From Haemonchus contortus (taxonomy: Eukaryota; Nematoda; Chromadorea; Rhabditida; Trichostrongylidae): 64,000 nt of DNA. The position numbers and the translations under genes are program-made. Below, in pieces: positions 34,101 to 46,100 of the stretch (positions are counted from its first letter, which is position 1; each line of letters starts with the position of its first letter). The notes beneath the pieces were generated by a model. It made no database searches, was not told where the DNA came from, and was given only the letters and a program-made list of their open reading frames with translations. The stretch covers positions 51,282,501-51,346,500 of the forward strand of contig LS997565.1 in the NCBI GenBank assembly GCA_000469685.2, written 5' to 3'.

Positions 34101-37100
34101 AAAGGTGGATTCCAAAGCATTCTTCCGAGCACATCAATCTCGAGGAACAGAAAACCGTTGTTCAAAACAGACGTTAAAACTTCAAAAGCTTATATCTTCG
34201 CGCATGGACCGCCTGTGCAACACAACTACCAGCGCCATTTGGGAATTGTCTTCAACGGCAGGCTGCGAACAACGTACTATAGACGGCGCTGGAGACGGTA
34301 GTGACCGCGAGGGGGAGGGCTGAGGTGCTTCAGTCAGAGCCGGATCCCCTTGATCGAGAGGAAGCGGAGATTATCCAGTTGAATGCGGAACTTATGGAAA
34401 ATGTCGCAGAGGAATACGAGGCTGTCATGTGCCAGCGCAGACGCCAAATAAAGAGAGAAATCTTCGACGCTCCCGCAGAAATTGAAGAACTCGACAAACT
34501 CATCGTCGAACTCGGAAAGGAAGCCATATGTGAACCCAGGAACTTTAGTCGAGGAATCGTAAGACGCTGGGACGGTAGAGCGATTTGCTGATGGCTATTC
34601 AAGAAGAGTAGCTAGAACAGTATGGCAGCTTTCATAGTCCGTCGGCCGGCCGGCGTGCCACGAGGAGGGGAGGAGGGCGGCAGATGGTCCAAACAACCAG
34701 GGGCTTGTACAAATGGTTCTTGATCTTGTCTCTCCTTGTTCACAGCCCTTCTAGAGGCTGACCGACCGTCTGCCGCCCTCCTCCCCCCTAGCACTGCCTC
34801 GTGGCACGTCGGCCCCGGCTGCCTCGAAACAAGGTTCGAGCACCATGTTTATCGCAAGTTCAACGTGGGATGTGATCACAGCAAAAGGTGTGAACACCAT
34901 TGCTCTCTCTCTGCGACCTATCAAAAAGGACTGCGGAAACCCACAAAAACCTGGCTGGAGGAATGGATGCGAAGAGGGGAGCTGAAAGCAGGATCAAGGA
35001 GCTGGGCGGCTGGAGAAGCTACTCAAATGAATCTACTCATCGTGAATTCTGTGAAATATTTTTTCATTTGTTACTAATACGTTTCATGTTGTCTAACACG
35101 TGTGACAAGAACGGAGCCTCAAGTAGTGGGGATTATCGCGACTTTCGCGATCGCCAGAATTGTAGATCTTGAGCCATAGGTGGTCTGAGTTCTGTACTTT
35201 GGTCTTGAGCCCAAAGGGGGGGGGGGGGGGGGGTGGAGAGCACAGACAACCCAAGAACCAATAGACAGTAGGAGGTGGTGTAGTGGCAAGTGGCGCACAA
35301 TATCACACGCACGGTCAGGGGTTCGAATCTCGGATCGATGCCCGCCTAGGCCAACCAAGCCTTCGATCCCTCCGGGGTCGGGGGGTCGGTGAATTGGTGC
35401 CAGACACGTCTGGGAGGATAAAAGCACTGAGTTGTACATCGGCTGGCCACCCCATATAGGCCACATACGCATTCATTACGCCACTGCGATTCTGAATGGA
35501 AGTCGAGTGCGGGGGCGCATTCCTCAGACGGGATTGATTAACGTCAGAACCTCTAACCTTTATCCTTTATATACTTATTATCAAGAAACCCCTTTTACAC
35601 TGCATAATCCAAATAGGCATTCAGTACGCCTGCACGATTCTGAATGGTAGTCGAATGCGGAACGCATCTCAGAATAAAATTTGTCAACACCCAAGACTTT
35701 ATCCTGTAGCCTTTTATGCCACTCCAGGAAACACATCAAACAATGTGAAAGGCTCTGCAGAGCATCGCGCAAGTAACACCGACTAAGGGAATTAAATTTC
35801 CCAGTACGGGGCAAAACGACGAGAGGATGATAATGCTCACCTCGATGACGTCGAGAACGCATCTTCGGCTTCGCATTACCTCTGCTGCTGCTCTTCCCTC
35901 CCTGTTTCGCCATTTACTGGAACAGACAAACGGTTGTAAACACAAACTGTTACTGTAAAACTTCTTCCCTACCAATCAGTTCTGAGGACCTCCACGTTAT
36001 GAACGAAATGGAAATGAGGAAAATGAGGCAATACTTCAGGTATCTAGCCCTGAGGGTGTGGAGGTGGAGTTAGTTCTCGAATTCCCATGTTGGAAGTGCT
36101 GCAAGCGTCGAATCTCTTCTAGTAGTCTACTCGAGCTGCGTTTTTCTCATTCAATCCGCCTCCCCACTTAACAATAGCCCCCCCTTTTTTCGAGCCCACT
36201 TTGCTTTTTCACCTAGTTTGAGTCAATTTTTTTTCTTATTTCGGGTGGAGCGTTGTAATAGAGGTTTTAGGAAGGAAAAGGTTTCACTAAGAAAAACCAA
36301 CACCGTCCGACTACTATATATGAATTCCATCACATGTTTGCGATATGCGGCGGGTGAGGCAAGCGCGACGCGCATTTCGAGCTCCGTTCAGAAGAAGATT
36401 CTACATCCCATACTTGGTGCTCAGGATGTTCTGCACATTCGACGATGGAAAAATATACACCGCAACAAATGACATCAAGGTTTCAAACAAAACAACTCAC
36501 CAGTCAGTCACCAATTCACCCCTTACTGCTGACGATTTTCTCTCGCGAATTCAAATGATGATATCTCCCAGATTTTGAGGTTCGATGAAAACACAGCTAG
36601 TCTTTAAATTCCGCCTAAGTAGGCGATCAAACCTCATTTTTACCGTACCCATTGCTGACTCTTCTTGAATAGCCATCGAAAAAACTCGGTTTCGTTGTGT
36701 CGTCGCCGCCGCCTGTGTTTCGGACCAACTTCCAATGCTTGAGCGAATATCACTGAAATGATTGGTAATCAACTAATTTCACTCCAACATGCTCCTGCCG
36801 TTTCTTATCAATTTTCATATGCAACCCTATGTCCCTCTTGTAAAGATCACACTGAGCGGGTAGTCACAAAGCAATGACTGGTCACTTCACTTCGTATGTA
36901 AATTTCCATCATTTTTAGTTTTAATCACCCGAACAAGGACCAATCTCGAAAATGTCACAAAAGGAACGTGGAAATTGCGCTGAATTCACAACGGACCAAT
37001 CGGAAGAAAGATGTAGTTTGGAAAGTTCTCCTCTTACTGCGCTCTTCAATCGATGATGGCTTCCCTTAGTGACGGCTTGGAGCCGAAAACACAAACAATA

Positions 37101-40100
37101 AGTAATTTGGCTAGTTTACAGGATGCCGTTTGAAACTGGCAGTTGATTCGGCGTGCCTGGAAAGAGTTCTTATCGCCAACCTGCTGCAAATGCGAATTTA
37201 CCGGATGCGCCTGATGAACTTAATCTATTAGAAGTTTGAATGCTATTCCTGTATACTGTCAAAAATGGAAGGAGCTTTCGTTCACTAGGAAGCTCATTTA
37301 GCGGCACATTCCACCATGATCTAGCTTCAGACAAACAATGGAAGTGACAGTCCAAAATATGTGTGCCATGCGTACAGCTGGTTACAGTAAGCTGCTTGCG
37401 TGCAACGTGCGCGTCCCGATGGAAATAGTGCAACCACTACAACCTATACAACACAGTGAGAACTCGTCGCTTTGAAAGTATACGTTGAATGAGCCGATTT
37501 AGGAACCTTCTTACGCCCATCCGATTCGATTTTCGATCTGACAGTGCCCTTGTGCTGTCCTTGGGGTCACAGGTTTGTCCAGGGAGTTATCTCAGAAACC
37601 ATGTCTATCGTTAACTGTGCATTCAATGGATTATAACTTTACGATCAGTCGAGGTAATCGTGCTTCCACGTAGTGCAAATTTAGGGTACCAATGTGGCTT
37701 CCAAGTATAATGATTTGCTCACCATTTTCTTGCAGTTCGCTGTAGCGTTTCTCGACGTTTAAGCGAACTTCAGCCACCGTCTTTGTCTCCAACTTTCTCA
37801 TCACCATTGCGCCAAACAAAGCGTACACACCAACACCGCAGATCATGAGAAAATGAACAAGCAGTGGGGTTGCCTGAAACAATCAATGAGTTGAAATTTG
37901 CATATGAAAACCTTAAAAATAAAAATTTTGATAAACAACATCCCCTGCTCTACGTGAGTTATCAGAAATACTGTTCTAATATCAGCTCTTTTCTTATTAC
38001 TTGCCGATATATGGTGAACGCAGTGAAAAATTACAATAGAATACCCTTGACGCGCGCGTGGATTAATGGTTTCCTGCAACTCCGACGGTAACTCAGTAAA
38101 TGTCGATAGGCAAAATAGTAATTGTGGATGTTATCGCTATGACAATACGGAATAATAAGAAATAAGTATTTATAGAGCACACAACCCACGTCTCGCCATT
38201 GACTTTAATAGAAGTAAAAATTGGGCCATGGTTTTTAGTGGCCCAAAATACCATTAATCATTTATGGGCGTCCCCAACGGAGTGTGTGACTCAGACGCGA
38301 CGAGGTATGGCACCTTCGACTTATAAGAGTATGAGCTCAACATTTTTCAAATGAAAACCCTCATTGTTTACTGTTGCGTTTCGAGCTTGTCGCTCTCTTG
38401 AAAACCCCAAATCAATTCATAGAATTCATAGCTTTTCTAAATGCAGGTGTGTCCGCTTGTCAGGAGGCCAAACGTTGATAGAGAATTATTATCAAGAATT
38501 TTGAGGAAGTCGAAGAGATAAAAATAATAGGTTCGACGCTTGCAGGTCACGCCGTTAATGTACATACTTTCACAAGTATACTGCTGTTTCAACACTGCAT
38601 TGTAATTGTTTCACGGGGAAGAATGGAATCGATCTTATATAACTGAACGCCAAGGAAGATATGTACTATACCAGGTTTTTGAGAAAGTATTCTACTCGAC
38701 AAAAATTGTGAAGCGTTTTTCGTATAGGCAATGTGGGACACGATAGCAAGGGTTATAAAAGTTTAGAACATTCCTCGACAATCACCAGAGGATACGGATG
38801 GGTGCTTTCGTAACAGTAACATCAATGATTGCACAACTCCAGATTAGTACCAGTGAGGAAGAAAGCGAGCATAGAGGCTGGAATTGCCAGCAAGCTATTC
38901 GCTGGAAGCACAGTTCAGAGATCAACGGACAACAATTGGTGGGACCGCTCCGCTGCAGCAGATATAGGCTCTCCAGGTAACACAAACATTGTCTCGTAGT
39001 TTTGTGGGACATTAAGAGACCCATTTACTACGAGATGCTATCCGCTTATTAGATAGTCACAGCTATCGCTTACCGCTATGAACCCAGGCATTTGGCCAAT
39101 GCGTTTAGAGAAGATGTCCAAAATAATAACTCAGGTAACTACAGGTCGACAATGCACGCGAGAACTTCGTTTTGGGAACTCGTCAAATATCCACCAGACT
39201 CGCTTGGTTCCAGGTTGAAAATCAGTCGTACTCCCCGAACGTTGCCACCTTTTGATTGTCATGTGCTCCGCGTTTTCTAGCATCCTTTTAAAGTTCATAT
39301 CAATATGATCTGGAAACGGCGGTCAGTGATTTCTTCGCGTCACGCTTCCTGACTTCTGGACAAATGGAATCACTGATTCGTTCAAAGGATAAAGGAAGGC
39401 TGTTGATCTGTTGAACATACTAGTAGTACTTGTTTGATTCAGAAAAGTCTAGGAAAGAAAGCAAAATGATTTTTTCTGTTGCAAAACTTCTTACCAAAAT
39501 AACCCCATAGAAAGAATCGCGAGATGAACATAGCATAGGTCTCACCTTTCCGATTATTTTACTTCTTCCTTTCTTCTCGTCCTTCGTTATGCGTAGTTTC
39601 ATACCTTTCAAAGAATCTCTCTTATACAATAATGAAACTCTGACATGGATGTAGCGCAAAGAGACATATTCATTGGTAAATCACACCGACAAATAGGGGT
39701 CAATATGGGATGCAGCACCCACAGTAGCAAATCTAAAATTAATACGAGAAGAGCGAGACTCTTCTTTCCTGGTTTCTGTCTTGACGCATTTCACGATAGT
39801 TTTTGTATACCTAATTTTAGACCAGTAGTTGAAAAGGCAGTTCAACAAAATGCAAAAGCATCAAGGAAAAGGCGAAAATCGGCGAATAAGAGAAGTGAGG
39901 TTTCAAAGAAGCAGTAAAGTTAGGGGTTAAACGAACGAAAGCCGTATGGAAGGAGCGTTTAGACGAGCTGTTCAAGTGTTTCTGCCACGCACAGCTGGCC
40001 ACAGTAAGCCGCCTGCGTGCAATTGGTGCAGCCTCTACTGCGCATCAAGAACTCGTCCGACTTGGGTATGCTCCTCGGCTAAGCCCGCTTTGGGACATCT

Positions 40101-43100
40101 ATTACACCCTATCTATGTAGCTCGATTTTTGACCGACCAGTGTCAGGTTTATCTCAGAGAAATCTGAGAAACCATTCTTATCGTGAACTGCCCACCTCCC
40201 TCTTTTCCCTTCTGGAATTTACGTGGAACATTGCAAGGCGACGTTATGAAAAAGGAAAACTAAGCAGCACGTGAAACGATGATAAATCAATAGTTATGAA
40301 CATCAGAGCTCGGCACACTAGAGCTAGTAAAAGTCAGTACCGGAGAGAAAATAGTCACTGAATTTATGATAGCTTCCATAAAGACATTCGAAAAATTCGA
40401 GAGACACACCGAGTTTGAAAAAGAACTTTCGTGGTCTAAAAATCAGCATCCAAATAATAACGCAGATATAGACATTTGAATGAAATAGCCCACACTACAC
40501 TGCACAGAGAAAGGATGTCCATGGCAGTGCTGAAAAGGCTCATAGGACAAGATTTGCAGAACAATTAACAGCATCCATTATGCATGACTGTTCAAATTTC
40601 ATTATAGGAGATCGAGAGAAAACTCATGGGGTTGTGATCGTGAAAATCTACATTACACTGTGATCTAACCCTACCTAGCGCTTTTTGGCTTCGTTTCCTG
40701 ACTATATATTGGAGGGGCGCCTTATATTACTCAAATCAGGTGCTCCAGCAAATAATAATTCACTTCAAAGTGAACATTTTTATTCGAAGTAAGTCCCATT
40801 CGATTCTACACATCTTTGCCAACGTGACAGATTTTTAAATATTGCATTCTTACCCCTTGATTTGGATTTCAAAAATTCGACAAGACAGCTTCCACTTCAC
40901 CTTGGTTTTTGAATCCTTCAAGAAGTTCCTTATGCTCGAATAAGTGGAGGTCAGTATGTGACAGGCCTGATGAGTAAGGTGGATGAAGGAGAGCTCCGAT
41001 ACGCTCCTTCAACTTCTGAAAGACGATTTCTGACACAAGCGGTAGCACATTGTCGTGCAAAAGCTGTGACTATGGCGATTCACTAGTGCTGACTGCACTT
41101 GCTCCAGGGGCATGCACCTCTCGTGAACCTCGTGGTTTCTTTGTGAAAACTGTAAAGAGCCATTGATTGAGTCAGTCTCTCTCCAACAAAAGGGAAGAAG
41201 GCGACAGGGACGAATGGAGATGTAACCTCGCTTATTCAAAGAGGTCGTGGACCACTGAGGTTGTGACCATAAATGTGAAAAGGAAAAGAAGACCATCGAA
41301 GTCTCCAAAAGCTTCTGAAAAGCAAACAGAAGCGTATCAGTAGATTTAATTTAGGAGAGCTCTTCCAGTGCTCAGATTCGATTTCCTTTTCTGCGGTTTC
41401 TGGAGAGGGATTATTGGTTCTTCCTACCACATCAAACCTGCCTTTTTGCGAGAGTAGAAACTCACGATCCGCGTGGATAACAAAATTTCACTGGCAGGCG
41501 GATGCCCATAAAGCTCAATGAAACCCAAAGCGAAAGCATAGCAGGCAAATGCAGCGAGTCAACTCCATTTTTCCACCGAAAACTATGAAAAATGCCGCAA
41601 CTTTACCAAATACGCAGTGTGTAGTGCCGCTTGGGTGCCACGCGGATTGTCGTTGTAACGTTTATTGAAACTAAACATATGTTTTCTTCGGAGCAAATGC
41701 ACAGTGGAGGTCGGATACTGAGGGAAGAGATGTTGACATGTTATTCAGAGGCTACTGCGAAAGTTGAAGAGGGTAGATCCACCTGGCTTTCTATCTTACG
41801 CAGAAACCCGGTTCGAAATGAGTGATTCTTCTGTCGCCAAGCTTGAGTCCATGAGCTAGAAATGTGAGGAGTTGAACGAGCCAACCCTTTTCAGAAAACA
41901 CTTTTCGGGAGACTCATCAGGTGGGGTTCTTTATCTTTGCAACCTTGCACGACTTTTCTCATTCAACGACCATAGAATTTTTTTATTTGATGATGCCGTT
42001 GTGGATTACATCAGCTAGGTAAGAGAGAAGGAAATCAAAAATACGACGTGATCAAGTGAAATGTGTATGTTCAAGGCCACCTTCCGTTAAAGAACTCAGC
42101 AGAATTGATTGTTAGCTCCCTCATTTGTCGACGTGCAACACAGCGCTTCTTGGTTTGTTTTATCAAATGAATGGTTGGTAAGGGTTCTGCGACTGCAGCG
42201 AAGAGGATCAGTCATGAAATTTCAGAATGCAACCTCTATCGTGAAGTTCAGCTTCGGTTCACGACTGTGCGAGTTGCAGGCATCGAGAAGAGCATTTCAA
42301 ATTTTCATTCGCATTGTGCCATTTGACAGAACATAATGATGCCTGTTGACAGAACACAATGACGTAGCTTTCAATGGAAAGAAAAGACCCTTGTTTCTTG
42401 AAGGATAATAGAGAAACTAAACAGCTAATTCTAATCCTATCTTCTCAGCAACCACCTCGCTTTCCTAGGTACCATCTGAACCAGTATGAGAATGTTGATC
42501 GTATAAACCACTCTCCCGATGTTCGGAATGTCGCCTCACCCGTGAGATATTGTAAGCATTCGTACACCATAATGTCATATAGGTACTCCAAAACGATTTT
42601 CCTCCCATCACAAAAATTTCGACTCAACTCATTGCGAGTAAGGATTCTTAGAGAAAAACGTAAACAAGTGGATGGCGAAAGCAAATACTCCGCGGAAAGG
42701 AGTGTACAAGTAAAAAAGATTTTCATGCTTCATTCTCAGTTCCCGTCTGCTGCCATTCTAGGTGAAACCTCACTTTGAAGTTTATGGGATAAGAATAAAT
42801 CGACATTGCGATAAAGACTCAAGTGTTTACTCGACCAAAAGTAGAAGTAACGGCCATAATCTGCCCCTTTCCATTTATTGGCCAGAGAATTGTGGACTAC
42901 CACAACTCAAGTTCAGTGAAGCACGTTTAATGTATTGCTCAATTAAGTGGAATGGACGTAAGAGACCGCGCCGAGTGGATGTTGCCACGATTGAACCCTC
43001 ATGTGTGCCATCTACCCGCAAGTCACTGTATAGGCCCACACAAACTCAGTACGTCACTACTATTCCGAATAGGAATTGGACGCAAAGGCGGACTCTTCTG

Positions 43101-46100
43101 ACGGGATTGAGTAACTCCCTAGATTTTAGCTAATATCTTTTATGTATTAGATTGGACTACTTGAGCATATTATCTTCTTTTATTCTACACTTATTCTACA
43201 AGAGCCATTCTCCTACTCTGGGTTGTGCTTTGTCTACAAAAAATCCTCTATCTTCAAAGGATGAATTGGAAGAAGTAAGCATCAAATACACTATGCTAAT
43301 CGTTATTCCATGAAACCCTGCAAATGATAGGCTATGTACACAGAGTCCGACAACTACTTTCGTCGATGTTCCCTCTTACCAGCAGCTTCTGAATACGATC
43401 CGACCGCTTGTGGCGGATAGTGAAAACCGAATGTCAGCAGTCGCTGAACGTCAACCGCTCCATCTTCTGCTTGAGGGCACTATACAAATTTTAGGGACTC
43501 GCAAAAAATGCAAAATTGGAGCCAGATGAATTCACATAACTGGAGCTGTTCGAATTTCTTAGGATGACGCCCTTCGCTCATGAGATCATCATCAATTCCA
43601 GCGTTTTGAAACAAAAGGAGGAAGGAATAAAGTTATCAAGAGATACCCCGACTAATTCTCTTTGACGTTATGGTGCCTTTCCTCTTGATTCAAATGGATT
43701 GTCGTGAGGCATGCGCATGAGAAATAGCTGATATGAACTCACTAATGAGGAGAAGTTCCAAATTCCGAGGAGACGTCTCAATTGCTCAAGCAGTGTTCAG
43801 ATGAGTAATGTATTACAATGAGAGGAAACCTATATGCATAAAAAATTTGGTAGGGAGTTTTAGGCGGTTTCAACAGGATGGGAAATCACTGCAATTGAAT
43901 ATAGTTCCAAGAAAGGATTATATAATCGCATAGAAATGCCCAGTGCGCAGCTATGCTCTAGTGTGCTGAAGAGCCGTAACATTTCCAGCTGCTTCATGAA
44001 AAAAACACCGAGATGATGAAGGGCCCTGTTAGCATGTGGGCGTGGTTTCGGGGCAATTTATTCAAAGAATTCGTTGTCTGGGCGTTCTTTAAGTAGTTGA
44101 TCCTATTCGTTCGAAAAAAAAAGGTCAGATGACGAAACAGCATAAAGATTGCCTTTGAGAAGTAGGCATAGGAGAAAAGACTTATAAAAATTGCAGGCCA
44201 TGGCAGTTCGGGGTATCTACCTCCAGTTCTAGACGAATGTTGAAGGTGATAGTCCAGAGTAGCGCAAGAGGTGAGAAAAGAACAAAAATCGGCGTAATAA
44301 GAGAAATATAAGGGTGTGAAAATGTAATAGAATTAGGGTTGCACGAAAATGGCAAATGGCGGGTGTTTGGGCGCTGTCCAAACGTGTATGCCATTGCGTG
44401 CAGCTCGCAACAGTAAGATGTCCGCGTGCAAAACGGCGTCTCTGTGGAAATGGTGCGACCTCTAGAGTGTCGCGAAAGTCAGTTCGCTTTGAGTGTGTAC
44501 CTCGGCTGAACTGATTCTGAGGCCCTTATTACCCCAAGATCGATTTCCACTACCCGAATTGTTGCCCTATCTAACCTAAGGTAAGTCGTTTTTGAACCGT
44601 TAAGCTGTAAGCTTTACTTGATATAGCTTGACAATGTGGCTGCTTTCATAGTCCGCCGGCGTGCCAGCCGAGGTAGTGCTAGGGGGAGGAGGGAGGCAGA
44701 CGGTCGGTCGACGCGGTCGAGTCGCGCCCAAGCCCATTTGAAGGGCTGAAAACAAAGAAAAACAAGATCAAGAACCATTTGCACAAGCCCGTGGTTGTTT
44801 GGTTTTTGATCCTGTTTTTCTTTGTTTTCAGCCCTTCAAATGGGCTTGGGCGCGTCGCGACCACTGCCTCCCTCCTCTCCCCTCTCCTACCTCGGCTGGC
44901 ACGCCGGCACGCGGCTGACTATGAAAGCAGCCTGTGTGAGTGTTGATAAGCTACTCTACTACATATAATTCGCTAAGTGTGTCTGTTGGTTTGTCGGTGT
45001 GTTAGTGTTTGTGTGCGTTTGTGTCGGTGAGTGTGTCTGACCAGAAATTCATAACTAATGTCCCCGTGGACCTAGAGCGTTTAAGCTTGGTAGGAGTACG
45101 GTTTGTAGGATGAGAAAAATTACGGTGGGTGACAGGACCGGACCCCGCTCATAGGAGTCGAGGCGTGCGCGATAGAAAATTTGGGCCGCAAAACCACAAC
45201 TCCTGTTTACGTGGACTTAGAGCGCTGAAATTTGATAGGATTACTCTTTTCGTATTAACAAAGGAATCTCGGCATCCTAATAAGCAATGTAGGATATGAC
45301 GGGATCGTAAGTACTCGGTGACAGGATTTGATCAATACTAATAAGAGAAGATAACGGACCTAAGAGGGATTACGTACCGTTCAAAATCCTAACGTATTCT
45401 TTACTATGTTTCATTCGATAAGACGGGATGTTAGAGAGGGTGGCAACCCATTAGCGGCAATGCGATCAGCATATGACAATTTTGTTCTTTTCTTGACCGC
45501 TACCTAGCAAGGTTATCGACCGCCAGTATTCTGGAACTCTCAAATAATGATATTCCCGCGAAGAAAAGGGTCCATTGATGAAGACATCTCATAATGGGGC
45601 TATCATCACCAAGAACATCTCCACAGCATCACCTTTGATTGCCCGAAGATTGTATTGTTGATGTGTATTTCTTTACAGGAAGAGAGCAGAAGATCGACCC
45701 TTCCAATAGAGCATGGTGCCAGGAAAGCACAACTATGGGTCAGAGTCGCGTCAGAGACAGATGTTTTGTCCGCCAACCTTGTGGGAATGGAGTTGCTTTC
45801 CTTGCTCATCTCAGGGTTCTGTTCTTTCGAATTTTCTCTTCACATGCAAGCTTGTTCTACACAGGTCGTGAGCGTCGTCTACACTTTCTCCCTTTTCGAT
45901 GTCTCACAATATTCAAACGCTCTGCGAATTCATCTGCCTGTCAGTCGCGAATTTTTTTTCAAAATTTTACCTGTCAAACCATGGAGAAATTCGGTCAACT
46001 ACAGCATAGATGAGATTTAGGGCGAAGCAAAATGACCACATAGGAGCTTTTCATTTACGGGGCGTGGGACATGGGTCGAAACGGGTGGGGCCAAGGAAAA

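Larger units (their letters stand above)
31980..34616 (+). pseudogene. BEL/Pao retrotransposon gag remnant (split)
   Basis: Broken plus-strand frames carry the DUF1759-type gag pattern of BEL/Pao elements: LTAEQQAYSEGYVEKAH, then IPILQGNIWDFSNFRTLFEA and LRVLHKFINYPLTALRDEA. After a nested element come DREEAEIIQLNAELMEN and EPRNFSRGIVRRWDGRAIC, just before where the zinc-knuckle part would start. Stops (for example the TAG ending near 32459) and the insertion at 33029-33979 inactivate it. No LTRs, protease or reverse transcriptase are seen. It lies antisense in a TWK intron. Confidence 0.7.

Noticed and set aside
34330..35077. Open frames on both strands around 34.6-35.0 kb
   Set aside because: They arise from the GC-rich foldback arms and the gag remnant rather than from an independent gene.
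42374..42778. Plus-strand frame of 134 codons
   Set aside because: Overlapped by a 93-codon minus-strand frame; no domain, splice context or composition supports coding.
45639..46020. Two overlapping plus-strand frames of 121-124 codons after a good acceptor
   Set aside because: Both frames are open with no recognisable pattern and no neighbouring exon, so neither can be preferred.
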